NCBI RefSeq assembly: GCF_900155545.1
Contig: NZ_LT732526.1
Coordinates: 1,676,592 to 1,740,591, forward strand
DNA: 64,000 nt
Reading direction: 5' to 3'
Origin: Clostridium sp. Marseille-P2415
Lineage (GTDB): Bacteria > Bacillota > Clostridia > Lachnospirales > Lachnospiraceae
Shown here one piece after another: positions 1 through 8,621 of the stretch. The position numbers were made by a program, and so were the translations under genes. The notes under the pieces were generated by a model. It was not told the DNA's origin and made no database searches. It worked only from the letters and a program-made list of their open reading frames with translations. Positions within the stretch are counted from its first letter, which is position 1, and each line of letters opens with the position of its first letter.

Positions 1-715
1 TAGAGCGCTGCCAGACCACAGGCTGCATCTCTTGTTCCATATTTTTAAAACAATTCATGATATCCAATAGCATCGGCTGTATGACAAAACTGTTATAATA
101 ATCAAAATGAAATGCTTCCCCGTCTCCGTAAAGTCCATCCCCTTTATACCAGCTAAGCATCTGGCGGACATATTTACGGATCCGTTCCTCATCATAATCT
201 CCGCCCAGAAGATACAGGCCCGTTTCCACCATGGCGCTGAATAAAACCCAGTTATTATTTAACGGCTCGATCTTTCTGGAAATCATCAGGCATTGGATCA
301 GTTGTTCCTTGGTTTTTTCCTCCATATTGCGGACCAGGCTTTTGGGCGCTCTTACCAGTGCATTGCATAAAAATGCTGCATCCACCAGCGGCTGTTTCTC
401 ATCCTCTCCTCCGCCAAATATCATATAATCCCTGGCTTCCGGATCGGTTGCATTTGCCAGTGCCTTATGAAAAAGTTTCCGACAGGACTCCTGCAGCATT
501 CTTTCTTCGCCGGTAATATCCTCCAGTTCCAGCCATGGGCTGATCCCATATGCAGTACGTGCAAATGCCTCAAGCAATGCATTCTTATGGCACTTTGGAT
601 TCGTATTTGGCAAACACTCCTTTAAACTGTCATTTGCCAGATTTTTAAGTACCGGCAGGGAAATTTTAAGCATTGCATCCAGCCAGTATGATCTTGCCTC
701 CGTCTTCATCGGCAT
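1..715 (-). CDS. DUF2264 domain protein, partial (3' end outside window)
   Basis: The reading frame runs off the left edge, so only about 238 N-terminal residues are visible. The motif pattern (LLEAFARTAYGISPWLEL near residue 40, then NNNWVLFSAMVE and LSWYKGDGLYGDG) matches the DUF2264 alpha/alpha-barrel family, which often sits beside unsaturated uronyl hydrolases and may act on polysaccharide fragments. The start is the ATG at 715, behind a GGAAAGGAA ribosome site. It lies 18 bases after the GH88 stop and is probably the last visible gene of PTS operon 1. The biochemical reaction is not known from sequence. Confidence 0.75.
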   Translation of the reverse strand, partial: MPMKTEARSYWLDAMLKISLPVLKNLANDSLKECLPNTNPKCHKNALLEAFARTAYGISPWLELEDITGEERMLQESCRKLFHKALANATDPEARDYMIFGGGEDEKQPLVDAAFLCNALVRAPKSLVRNMEEKTKEQLIQCLMISRKIEPLNNNWVLFSAMVETGLYLLGGDYDEERIRKYVRQMLSWYKGDGLYGDGEAFHFDYYNSFVIQPMLLDIMNCFKNMEQEMQPVVWQRS

Positions 716-733
716 AACTTCAGTTCCTTTCCT

Positions 734-1867
734 TTACCAGATAAATAAATCTTTATCGGCTAATTTAAGCACTGCCTCTATAAAATAATAATCTGCATAA
801 ATCATGGGGAAATTGTGTCTCGTATCGTGATAAGCTGCGGAGCAGTTCTCCAGAAGATTATCAATATCAGGACTCCAGCTGCAGCGCTTTTCGTCTAATG
901 TCTTTAAAAGACGAATGGCTGCATTCAGATAAACATGCTTCTCTGCTTCTTTTACATATTTAGAAAGCTCGATCATTCCGCAGGCCGCACAGGCCGCCGC
1001 AGTGGAATCTTCCCACGTACATTCCTCCGGCTGCCCAAAATCCACCGTAATCAGACCGCTTTCCGGGATGTTCGCTATAAAATAGTTTGCAATGATCTTG
1101 GCAGTATTCAAATAGGATTCCTTTTGCGTATGCATATAGCTTAACACAAATCCATAAATCCCCCATGACTGGCCTCTCGTCCAGGAAGACCCATCTTCGT
1201 ATCCCTGTCCTCCATGTGATCTTATCATTTCTCCGGTTTCCGGATGAAACTCCACAATATGATTGACCGAACCATCCGGCCTTACAAAATATCTCTGGGC
1301 CATATCCGCATGGTTCATCGCAATTTGCCGAAAACGGGGATCCTCTGTTTCCTTGTAAGCCCAATATAATAATGGTAAATTCATCATACAATCAATGATC
1401 GCCCAGCCAAGATGTTTTTCCCCTCCCCATTCGTTCCAGGCGCGGAGGAAATGTCCGGCGGGATTGTAGCGTCCCGCCAAAAGCTCTGCCGCCAAAAGCC
1501 CTCTGTCCCGTGATTCCCGGCTTCCCGTCATACGGTAATCGGCCACTGCTGTGGGAAGCCATTTAAAACCATTATCGTGATCTAACTTTGCCGGCATCCG
1601 GAAATTTTTATCCATCTTCCGTTCTGTTTCCACTGCGATATCTTTATACAGTTCATTCCCGGTAAGATGATACATCTGCCACATGATTCCGGCCCAGAAG
1701 CCATTGGTCCACCAGTAGATCTTCTCATCGGTATAATCATTAAAAACACCGTTTTCTGCTGTATAGGGTATTTTATTGCGATTTCGCTCTGTTACAGAAA
1801 TCATTTTTAATTTTAACTTTTCGAAAATTTCCTCCACCCATAATTGTTCGCTCATTGGAATTTTCAT
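734..1867 (-). CDS. GH88 unsaturated glucuronyl hydrolase
   Basis: A 377-residue cytosolic enzyme without signal peptide. It should remove the 4,5-unsaturated uronic acid from glycosaminoglycan disaccharides made by polysaccharide lyases. HDNGF (D98) and WAIIDCMMNLPLL (D159) keep the 61-residue spacing of the two catalytic aspartates of the well studied Bacillus UGL (D88/D149). The block HGGQGYEDGSSWTRGQSWG is typical of GH88. It follows a lactose-type PTS whose cargo is therefore probably an unsaturated disaccharide. A hairpin at 1913-1938 separates it from the EIIC gene. Whether the substrate is chondroitin-, hyaluronan- or heparin-derived cannot be told. GH105 is less likely given the motif set. 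Confidence 0.9.
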   Translation of the reverse strand: MKIPMSEQLWVEEIFEKLKLKMISVTERNRNKIPYTAENGVFNDYTDEKIYWWTNGFWAGIMWQMYHLTGNELYKDIAVETERKMDKNFRMPAKLDHDNGFKWLPTAVADYRMTGSRESRDRGLLAAELLAGRYNPAGHFLRAWNEWGGEKHLGWAIIDCMMNLPLLYWAYKETEDPRFRQIAMNHADMAQRYFVRPDGSVNHIVEFHPETGEMIRSHGGQGYEDGSSWTRGQSWGIYGFVLSYMHTQKESYLNTAKIIANYFIANIPESGLITVDFGQPEECTWEDSTAAACAACGMIELSKYVKEAEKHVYLNAAIRLLKTLDEKRCSWSPDIDNLLENCSAAYHDTRHNFPMIYADYYFIEAVLKLADKDLFIW

Positions 1868-1912
1868 AAATACTCCTGTTTTCCCCGGATTTCCCTGAAT
1901 TTAATTGAAAGA

Positions 1913-1938
1913 ATGGGGCAGCAAACCGACTGCCCCAT
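1913..1938 (-). terminator. intra-operon hairpin between EIIC and GH88
   Basis: ATGGGGCAG and CTGCCCCAT form a perfect 9-bp stem with an 8-base loop, directly after the EIIC stop. The downstream tract on the minus strand (ATTCTTTCAATT) is only moderately T-rich, so it may be a partial terminator or an mRNA-processing or stabilising hairpin. Confidence 0.6.
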
Positions 1939-1946
1939 GAAAACAA

Positions 1947-3269
1947 TTATGACTGCTCTGCATTTTTTTCCAGTTCTGCTTCTTCACGTAAAAACTGATT
2001 ATCCAGCATTTTAATGAACGGGACCCAGATAATAAATCCTAATGCAAAGGTAGCAATGGTTATAACGATAGCCCATGGATTAAAGTTTGTCGAGATAAGC
2101 TGTTTCAAAATCGGCGGTGTGGTCCACGGAACATCATAAAGCGGTATGGCACCGGTAAATTTCATTAATAAATATGCAAATCCTGCCTGAAGCGGCTCAC
2201 TGATTATCCAGGGAATAAAAATGGTTGGATTCATGACCGCGGGCAGACCGAAAACAAACGGTTCATGGATATTAAATAACGCCGGCAGAAAGATCGTTTT
2301 ACTGATTGCCTTGGATCGCTTTGATTTCCCAAAGATACACAAAGCTATGATTTCTGACAATTTACAGTGATTTGTATAAACACGGAATGCCGCTGTCATT
2401 AAAAACGGCAGAGCCAGGCCGGCATTATATGCCTCTAAGTTCATTGCCATTGCCACCAGCGCTGCAGGCTGCCAGATTGGTGTGATAATTAAGTTGGTTC
2501 CATGAAGACCGAAGAACCAGAGAATCTGTGCAATAAAAAGCAGGAACATAAAAACCCAGATATTATTTGATAAATTTAAAAATGGTGTTGTTATAAAGGT
2601 ATTAATGCACCCAGCCAGCGTCTCATAAGGAGTTGCTTTAAATAACAAACGGATACCCATAAAAACCATAACCGTAACACCCATGGGAATTATGGCAATA
2701 AAAGGTTTTACAACGTTAGGAGGCACGGAAGCCGGCATTTTGATCGTGATATTTCTGTGTTCAAACCACGCATAAATTGAGATCGATACAATTGCAACAA
2801 TGAGTGCCGGGAAAATTCCGGTTGCACCGATAACTCCCGTATCTATAACATTGGAGACCACCGTCGCAACTTTTTGTTCTCCCACCGCAACTTCTGTCGC
2901 TTTTTCAAAAGGAGTCACGATTAAAAAGCTTGCTACTGCTGTCATGATTCCGTATAGCTTGTCTATTTTTCTCCCCTTACTGTAATAATAGGCTGTACCA
3001 ACCAGTGCATATAAAGCAATAATTCCCAGAGTTGCCGCATTAATGGGTGCAAAAAATGTCTGGAACACCTTATGAAGCGGCGGACAAATTTTATCCAGAT
3101 ATGGGAAACTACTTAAAATTAAGGCAATTGATGCTATCATCGTAGCAGGCAGGGTGGACATCATTCCATCCTTGATCCCTGAAATTACGATATTCCGGTT
3201 TATTACATCTGCTGCAGGCATTAAATACTTGTCTAAAAATGCCTCCAGTTTTTCCATCAGTTTATTCAT
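1947..3269 (-). CDS. PTS EIIC, lactose/cellobiose family
   Basis: A 440-residue membrane permease of the lactose/N,N'-diacetylchitobiose PTS family, with about ten hydrophobic segments. It carries the family's FFGLHGTNLIITP block and the NIHEPFVFGLPAVMNP block (the NEPI/GxP region that contacts sugar). It forms a complete transporter with the adjacent EIIB and EIIA. The downstream GH88 gene implies uptake of an unsaturated glycosaminoglycan disaccharide, but no sugar specificity is visible in the protein itself. The start at 3269 has a GAGGGGAG ribosome site. Confidence 0.92.
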   Translation of the reverse strand: MNKLMEKLEAFLDKYLMPAADVINRNIVISGIKDGMMSTLPATMIASIALILSSFPYLDKICPPLHKVFQTFFAPINAATLGIIALYALVGTAYYYSKGRKIDKLYGIMTAVASFLIVTPFEKATEVAVGEQKVATVVSNVIDTGVIGATGIFPALIVAIVSISIYAWFEHRNITIKMPASVPPNVVKPFIAIIPMGVTVMVFMGIRLLFKATPYETLAGCINTFITTPFLNLSNNIWVFMFLLFIAQILWFFGLHGTNLIITPIWQPAALVAMAMNLEAYNAGLALPFLMTAAFRVYTNHCKLSEIIALCIFGKSKRSKAISKTIFLPALFNIHEPFVFGLPAVMNPTIFIPWIISEPLQAGFAYLLMKFTGAIPLYDVPWTTPPILKQLISTNFNPWAIVITIATFALGFIIWVPFIKMLDNQFLREEAELEKNAEQS

Positions 3270-3295
3270 AACAATACTCCCCTCTTATTCTCACC

Positions 3296-3607
3296 CTACT
3301 TTTGTGCAGCCATGTCTTCTGCAAGCTTTAATGCCTCTTCTCCATCCATTCTCCCGTACATAACAGGAGGAATAACACCTATAGCCACATGTTTCGGCTC
3401 GCAAAGCGCTTTGGCTCTGTTAAGCGCATACCTTGCCTGAGGTCCTAAAAGTGCAACATCCACTCCATCCAGGCACTTTTCCATATCTGCCTCCGAATGT
3501 GCTGCGATATCAACTTCAATTCCTTTCTTTGCAGCTGCTTCTTTCATCCTGGTAACCAATAAACTGGTTGACATTCCTGCCATACAAAATAATCGGATCG
3601 TTAACAT
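3296..3607 (-). CDS. PTS EIIB, lactose/cellobiose family
   Basis: A 103-residue cytosolic phosphocarrier. The phosphorylated cysteine is C8 in the FCMAGMSTS loop, the signature P-loop of the family. It passes phosphate from the adjacent EIIA to the sugar bound in EIIC. Length is standard. It sits 2 bases downstream of the EIIA stop and 26 bases upstream of EIIC, within operon 1. Confidence 0.93.
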   Translation of the reverse strand: MLTIRLFCMAGMSTSLLVTRMKEAAAKKGIEVDIAAHSEADMEKCLDGVDVALLGPQARYALNRAKALCEPKHVAIGVIPPVMYGRMDGEEALKLAEDMAAQK

Positions 3608-3609
3608 GT

Positions 3610-3921
3610 CTATTTCCCCTCTCTTTTATAAATTTCTATGATTTCCTTTGCCAGATCTCTTACGGTCATGGCGTTCATCAAATGATCCTGGGCATGTACC
3701 ATGAGAAGTGTCACGGAAACATGCTCCCCCCGTACCTCAGCCTGGATCAGTTCGGTTTGCTTGTTGTGTGCACTTGACAATTGCTCATTGCATTCCTTTA
3801 AGAGCACATCTGCCATTTCAAAGTCACCGTTTTTGGCTGCATCAATTGCTTCCATGGCTTTGCTTCTGGCATCTCCTCCATTAACCACAAGTTCCATAAT
3901 CATTTGTTCTAATTCATTCAT
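3610..3921 (-). CDS. PTS EIIA, lactose/cellobiose family
   Basis: A 103-residue all-helical phosphocarrier. H76 in MVHAQDHLM is the HPr-phosphorylated histidine, and MNAMTVRDLA follows as usual. It is the first gene of the transport operon. Its upstream 112-base gap carries a TTACCG/CGGTAA palindrome matching one in front of the PRD regulator gene, which suggests direct transcriptional activation of this operon. Confidence 0.93.
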   Translation of the reverse strand: MNELEQMIMELVVNGGDARSKAMEAIDAAKNGDFEMADVLLKECNEQLSSAHNKQTELIQAEVRGEHVSVTLLMVHAQDHLMNAMTVRDLAKEIIEIYKREGK

Positions 3922-4002
3922 GTTCCACCTCGTTGTTTTTTAAAGAATTGTTTCCTGTATCCGTATTGTATCTGATTATCCTTACTATCTCCATAGAGTT
4001 TG

Positions 4003-4023
4003 TTACCGCATCGGTTACGGTAA
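4003..4023. promoter_or_regulatory. putative PRD-regulator operator, site B
   Basis: An inverted repeat, TTACCG-N9-CGGTAA, lies in the gap between the regulator stop (4034) and the EIIA start (3921). It resembles the perfect palindrome upstream of the regulator gene (5994-6021) and a weaker copy upstream of the paralogous regulator (19201-19220). Binding by the PRD protein is inferred. Confidence 0.6.
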
Positions 4024-4033
4024 TTGCCATACC

Positions 4034-5932
4034 TTATTCCGTTTCCAGCAAAACCTGCAGCAATGTCTCATACTCCTTGCTTTTTAAAATGCGGTTCACT
4101 CCCTTTGAGGACAATAATACCTTTGATGTGATCTCATAAAACTTCTGTGTGGTACTCTGGGTGGAATTGGCTATGGCAACCAATACCACCAGCTGGACAT
4201 CCTTCTTGGACCAGCGGATAGGCCTGTCCAAAATTCCTACACTTATGATATTTCTATTTAACATTACCCTGGATGGATGAGGGATTGCCACCAGATTTCC
4301 GTAATCCGTACTCCCCAGCGCTTCTCTCTCCAGGACCGATTCATAAAATTCTTCCGGAATGGGATATATCTGATTGATCCTCCCGCACATTTCCTTTAAA
4401 ACCTGCTCTCTGGTCTCTGCTTTTATATGAGGAAAGAAAAATTCCCGCTTATAAAACTCCAAAAGGAAGCTGCGGTCACCGCTTTCCAACCGTTTTCTCA
4501 CGGACAAAATATCGCTGTATTCCAGGAAATCGTGAATTTCCACAATGGGGACCGGCACATGCTTTGAAATGGGTACGGTTGTAAAAATATAATCAATATT
4601 TTTCAAGTCAAAGGTGTCTAATTCATAGATATTGCAAATATAAATCTCATTCAGATGCGCTCCGAACTCTTTCTTGAATTGATACAGGAGCATCTGGGAA
4701 CTGGCCTTGCCGCTGGTACATACCAGAAGGATGTTCTTTTTTTCTATCATCTGCTCCTTTTCGTCCAGCGCAAGAGCAAACAATACTGCCAGAAATCCTA
4801 TTTCTTCATCCGGAACTTCTTTTCCATAATATTCTTTTAATGCGATACAGCCCTGAGTCGCCATGGAATAGGCCAGCAGATATTTCTGCTGAATATTTTT
4901 CAGCAAAGGATTTTCTAATAAAATTCCATATTTCATACGGATATCCATGGGCATCATATGTTGATTTAACAGCATGCGCAGATTGAAGTTGTCCCTTAAT
5001 TCGATGTGGAATGTCTCGTATACCATTTTCAGCATGGACATAACCAGTTTATCTATCTTTTCCGATATGATGAAATTATTTTCTTTTTCATCTGTTCCGA
5101 GCATTCGTTTGCTTGCCAGAAAAATTCCCAAATATAGAATCTCTTCCTTTGTTATATCAAAATCATTGCTTTCAGCTATCCATTCCATCAAGTCAATCGC
5201 AAGCTGCTGTTCTGCCATGTCCTTGTCTCTGGGAGGAATATGACTCTCCCTGATATATTTTCCTGTTTCCATCCGGCGGATCGAAATATTGATATAGGAC
5301 AAAATACTTTCAAAAGCATCCTCGGAAAAACGGATCTTTTTTTCCTTTATCTTCTCTAATAAATACTTTGCGGTCTCCTGCTTCTGACTTACCTGCTTTT
5401 CTTCACTATAGGAATACCTTCGCTCTATGCGGTTCGAATATTCCATAATGCAGCGGCGTATATCGAATTCATGTCCCCTGATCCGGATTCCATACCCGGG
5501 TTTCCGTACAATTTCAATGTTAAATTCTTTCAGCCGTGATTCCACCCGCTTCATTTCCGTTGACAGGGTTTTTTGAGAAACATATAAAAAATCACTGATA
5601 TCCTCATACTTGATAAATTCATCCCTGTTTAAAAGCATTGCCAGAAGATAATCCTCCCGATCCGCCGGATTGTCCGGTATCGAAGATTTATATTGATTTT
5701 CCATCTCCGTTTTCCACCGGGAAAATGCATCCATATCCGTTATCCGGAGGGAATACCCCTGTCCCTGCTTTGAGATCAGCATCGCACCATGACTTTCCAT
5801 TTCGGACTTTAGTTCTTTTAATCTTACACGGATCGTCTTTTCACTCAGACCGCACAGCTGGGCTAACTGTTTTGAAGTCTGAAAAAAATTTTCATTTAAA
5901 CTCTGCAAAATAAAAACCCTGTTATCTTTCAT
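4034..5932 (-). CDS. PRD-domain transcriptional regulator (BglG/MtlR type) of PTS operon 1
   Basis: A 632-residue PTS-controlled regulator. Visible order: N-terminal helix-turn-helix (QLAQLCGLSEKTIRVRLKEL), a second HTH-like region around 100-160, two PRD domains with regulatory histidines (about 180-390), an EIIB-like domain (ILLVCTSGKASSQML near 400) and a C-terminal EIIA-like domain (NLVAIPHPSRVML near 555-565). The DNA-binding N-terminus and absence of a CAT RNA-binding domain point to a DNA-binding activator of the MtlR/LicR type, not an antiterminator. It lies directly upstream of EIIA-EIIB-EIIC. It is a paralogue of the regulator at 17225-19135. Confidence 0.9.
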   Translation of the reverse strand: MKDNRVFILQSLNENFFQTSKQLAQLCGLSEKTIRVRLKELKSEMESHGAMLISKQGQGYSLRITDMDAFSRWKTEMENQYKSSIPDNPADREDYLLAMLLNRDEFIKYEDISDFLYVSQKTLSTEMKRVESRLKEFNIEIVRKPGYGIRIRGHEFDIRRCIMEYSNRIERRYSYSEEKQVSQKQETAKYLLEKIKEKKIRFSEDAFESILSYINISIRRMETGKYIRESHIPPRDKDMAEQQLAIDLMEWIAESNDFDITKEEILYLGIFLASKRMLGTDEKENNFIISEKIDKLVMSMLKMVYETFHIELRDNFNLRMLLNQHMMPMDIRMKYGILLENPLLKNIQQKYLLAYSMATQGCIALKEYYGKEVPDEEIGFLAVLFALALDEKEQMIEKKNILLVCTSGKASSQMLLYQFKKEFGAHLNEIYICNIYELDTFDLKNIDYIFTTVPISKHVPVPIVEIHDFLEYSDILSVRKRLESGDRSFLLEFYKREFFFPHIKAETREQVLKEMCGRINQIYPIPEEFYESVLEREALGSTDYGNLVAIPHPSRVMLNRNIISVGILDRPIRWSKKDVQLVVLVAIANSTQSTTQKFYEITSKVLLSSKGVNRILKSKEYETLLQVLLETE

Positions 5933-5993
5933 ATTTATACACCATCCTGCTGCAATTATCTTAGCATATTCTATGGAAATACCTCAACTCGGG

Positions 5994-6021
5994 CTTTTAC
6001 CGTTATTCATTACGGTAAAAG
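5994..6021. promoter_or_regulatory. perfect palindrome, putative PRD-regulator operator, site A
   Basis: Ten-base arms (CTTTTACCGT and ACGGTAAAAG) flank an 8-base spacer, about 60 bases upstream of the regulator start. On the minus strand a possible promoter (TTGAGG, 18 bases, TAAGAT) lies just downstream, so the site fits activation or autoregulation. A DNA-operator role is favoured because a similar site precedes the EIIA operon. Confidence 0.65.
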
Positions 6022-6108
6022 TTTCAGGCTGCCATTGATTTTTCTTTTTTAAAATGTCCCCTTCCTGTTAGATATATTTAATGAAATCTAAAAATCAGCA
6101 GATAAAAA

Positions 6109-6139
6109 GCACCTTTTCTATATATTTCATAAAAGGTGC
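6109..6139 (-). terminator. rho-independent terminator-like hairpin
   Basis: On the minus strand GCACCTTTT pairs with AAAAGGTGC over an AT-rich loop, followed by TTTTTATC. It lies downstream of the ahb operon and a second hairpin (6204-6230). It insulates the PRD regulator gene from upstream transcription. Confidence 0.65.
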
Positions 6140-6203
6140 CAACGAAAAATGGCCGTAATTTGGGCCATGAATTGATATCATTTTTTGATGTTACAGAATG
6201 AAA

Positions 6204-6230
6204 AGGCCGGCCTGTCTAAAGGGCCGGCCT
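6204..6230 (-). terminator. GC-rich hairpin downstream of ahbB
   Basis: Two copies of GGCCGGCC separated by about 10 bases can form a strong stem about 35 bases beyond the ahbB stop. The minus-strand 3' flank is TTTTCATT. It is the probable terminator of the ahb operon. The rest of the 5933-6264 gap holds only the palindrome and the other hairpin listed here. Confidence 0.65.
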
Positions 6231-6264
6231 GCTTTTATTACAAACCAGGTATATTTTGCTCCTT

Positions 6265-6735
6265 TCATATGCCGGAATATACCATACTGCTTTTTTTTAA
6301 TTCTTTCGTACTGTATAAAACTTCATAGTTATTGATATTTGTCATTTGAGAAATCTGTTTAATGAGCTTATCACATAACTCAAAGCTTACAGAATGGATC
6401 ATAGTGTAAATATTATAATTCCAATTTTTTAAAACCTCCCGTTCGTAACAATGACTTACCTGAGGTATTGAAATCATAATATCCGAAACTTCTTTTATTC
6501 TTTCAGCAGGCACAACCCACGCCACCATGGCATTGGCCGGAAAGCCTGCTGTTCTGTGGTTTAATACCGCACCGATCCTGCGCAATGTTTTATTGTTTTT
6601 TAATTCAGTAATGTAATCCAATAATTCTTTTTCAGGGATTCCGATATCATCCGCGATTTTTTTATATGGTTCCGGCACTAAGGGAAATTCATCCTGCAAT
6701 TTAAGAATAATCTGTTTTTCATGAAAAACATCCAT
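6265..6735 (-). CDS. ahbB: siroheme decarboxylase subunit AhbB
   Basis: A 156-residue Lrp/AsnC-fold protein. With AhbA it should decarboxylate siroheme to 12,18-didecarboxysiroheme. An N-terminal winged-helix region (about 1-60) is followed by the NirDL/AhbB block RRIGAVLNHRTAGFPANAM, then SHCYEREVLKNWNYNIYTMIHS, which matches the AhbB type (SHCY-R, YN-YTMIH). It starts 4 bases after ahbA with an AAGGAG site, so translation is probably coupled. An ordinary Lrp regulator is unlikely because of the paired arrangement and the radical-SAM neighbour. Confidence 0.88.
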   Translation of the reverse strand: MDVFHEKQIILKLQDEFPLVPEPYKKIADDIGIPEKELLDYITELKNNKTLRRIGAVLNHRTAGFPANAMVAWVVPAERIKEVSDIMISIPQVSHCYEREVLKNWNYNIYTMIHSVSFELCDKLIKQISQMTNINNYEVLYSTKELKKSSMVYSGI

Positions 6736-6739
6736 AATC

Positions 6740-7195
6740 TCACGCTCCTTCTACGTTTAAGTTTACATTAATTTTAAAAGTTTTCAAAGAATTCAGAACC
6801 ATTATTTCTTTGATTCCTGTTCTGGCTTTAATCTCATTTATGTGAGCGTCAAGGCTGGACTGAGAAGGCTCGATCAGGGTAAACCACATATTATATTTAT
6901 GGTCTCTTAAATAATTATGGGTAACATTATCATAACTGTTTATGATCCGGGTAACCTCTTCCAATTTATTTTCAGATACTTCCATCGCACATAATGTGCC
7001 CATATAACCGAAGCTCTTTGAATCAAATATACCGCCAAATCTACGGATATATCCCTGTTCTTTTAATTCATTTATCGCATCCAGTACTTCTTTTTCTGAC
7101 ATTTCCAGTTTTTCAGCAATGGATAAGAAAGGTCTTGATTCGACAGGAAAATCATTTTGTATCATATTAAGCAATTTATTATAATTGTTTTTCAT
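6740..7195 (-). CDS. ahbA: siroheme decarboxylase subunit AhbA
   Basis: A 151-residue partner of AhbB. The block RRFGGIFDSKSFGYMGTLCAM, then VTHNYLRDHKYNMWFTLIEPS, is the AhbA signature (THNY-R, YN-WFTL). The two subunits form a heteromer in the known siroheme-dependent haem pathway and in haem d1 synthesis (NirD/L/G/H). It follows ahbC by about 105 bases. Calling A and B rests on these motif differences. Confidence 0.88.
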   Translation of the reverse strand: MKNNYNKLLNMIQNDFPVESRPFLSIAEKLEMSEKEVLDAINELKEQGYIRRFGGIFDSKSFGYMGTLCAMEVSENKLEEVTRIINSYDNVTHNYLRDHKYNMWFTLIEPSQSSLDAHINEIKARTGIKEIMVLNSLKTFKINVNLNVEGA

Positions 7196-7300
7196 ATTAA
7201 CTGATCCTTCCCTCCTGGTTACTTAAGGAACCTTCTGCCTCCAGATATGCACAGGACTGTACATCATCCTTGGATACATTTATAAATAAATTAAATTTTC

Positions 7301-8485
7301 TCAGATTAAAACGGTATCGTCAGGGACACCGATCTCTTCATTGCTAAGATAGCAGGCCGGGTCAGACGCCCAAAAATCACCTGTTACTGCTTCGGCCCTG
7401 ACTCTAAGATTACCATTACAAATATTTAACCAGCGGCACTTACTGCATCTTCCTTTTAATAAAGGTTTTCTGTCCCTTAAGCCGATTGCGACCGGATTGG
7501 CGGGATGTGTCCAAATCTCGCTAAACTTAGTATCCCTGACATTACCAAAATTATAATGCCAGGTAAACTGGTCGGCATGTACATTTCCTTTATAGTCAAT
7601 ATTGGCAATGGCAATGCCGGAACGGTTTCCACCGCCCATCTGTATCAATTCCCATATTTTATCTGCCAGGAGAGGATTTTTATTTTTGGATTGAAGATAT
7701 AAATAAATATTGTCTGCGTGATTATCCACAGTCAGGATTTCAACATTTTTACCGAATTCAACCGTTTTCTCCATAATTAAATCCAATGCAGCTCTTTTTT
7801 CTTCTTTCGTAATATCCATATCGACCATTGAACTTCCTCTTCCGGAATAGGCCAGATGGTAAAAACACACTCTGGGGATTTTTTCTTCCTTTATCAGGTG
7901 AAAGATATCATTTAACTGATCATAATTATACCTGCTTATTGTAAATCGAAGTCCTGCTTTTTGTCCGATTTCCAGGCAGTTTCTTATTGCGGCTAAGGAT
8001 TTGTTAAAGCTTCCGGGATATCCCCTGAAATCATCATGTCTGGAACCAATGCCATCCAGGCTGATCCCCACATAACTTACGCAAAGCTTTTTTAATTCTT
8101 CTGCCATTTTTTTATCTATTAAGGTGCCGTTTGTTGAGATCGTAATGCGCAGATTGCATTTATTTGCATAATGAATGATTTCGAAGATATCATCCCGCAT
8201 GAGCGGTTCCCCTCCTGATATAAGTAAAACAGGTATATTCAGTTTAGCTAAATCATCTATCAGGGATTTTGCCTCATTTGTAGTCAATTCCTCTTCCGAT
8301 TTGAAGTTTTTTGAATTGGCATAGCAGTGTTTACAGTTTAAATTACATTGATTCGTACAATTCCAGACAACTACAGGTCCGTAATCTGCGCTGGTGCCAC
8401 ATCTTTGTTTTGAAGCATCCGGCACGTAACGTAATTTGTCACCAAAATTTTCAGAACCGCATAATAGCTTGGTTATTCCCACCAT
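7301..8485 (-). CDS. ahbC: radical SAM 12,18-didecarboxysiroheme deacetylase AhbC
   Basis: A 394-residue radical SAM enzyme with the CX3CX2C cluster at C47, C51 and C54 (WNCTNQCNLNCKHCYA). The C-terminal cluster region is RCSKCRWLNIC...GDFWASDPACYL, and the middle region HADQFTWHYNFGNVRDTKFSEIW is typical of AhbC/NirJ. It should remove two acetate side chains to give Fe-coproporphyrin III. It leads the ahbC-ahbA-ahbB operon. No ahbD (final haem synthase) or siroheme synthesis gene lies in this window. Confidence 0.88.
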   Translation of the reverse strand: MVGITKLLCGSENFGDKLRYVPDASKQRCGTSADYGPVVVWNCTNQCNLNCKHCYANSKNFKSEEELTTNEAKSLIDDLAKLNIPVLLISGGEPLMRDDIFEIIHYANKCNLRITISTNGTLIDKKMAEELKKLCVSYVGISLDGIGSRHDDFRGYPGSFNKSLAAIRNCLEIGQKAGLRFTISRYNYDQLNDIFHLIKEEKIPRVCFYHLAYSGRGSSMVDMDITKEEKRAALDLIMEKTVEFGKNVEILTVDNHADNIYLYLQSKNKNPLLADKIWELIQMGGGNRSGIAIANIDYKGNVHADQFTWHYNFGNVRDTKFSEIWTHPANPVAIGLRDRKPLLKGRCSKCRWLNICNGNLRVRAEAVTGDFWASDPACYLSNEEIGVPDDTVLI

Positions 8486-8621
8486 ATTGACTCCTTTTTC
8501 GTATTTCGATAAAACAAGGTATTTTATTTATACTTAAATTTATATATAGTATGGGTCGATTATATGAAGTAATTTTTGATTTGTACGGCAGAGACCGCCT
8601 ATAGGAGGCAACAGACCAGTT

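Noticed and set aside
4034..5932. Classical BglG antiterminator with an RNA (RAT) target
   Set aside because: The protein starts with DNA-binding HTH domains, no CAT domain is seen, and palindromic DNA sites, not RAT-terminator overlaps, precede the operon.
6265..7195. Pair of Lrp/AsnC transcription regulators
   Set aside because: The AhbA/AhbB-specific THNY-R/SHCY-R and WFTL/YTMIH motifs plus the adjacent AhbC show siroheme decarboxylase subunits.
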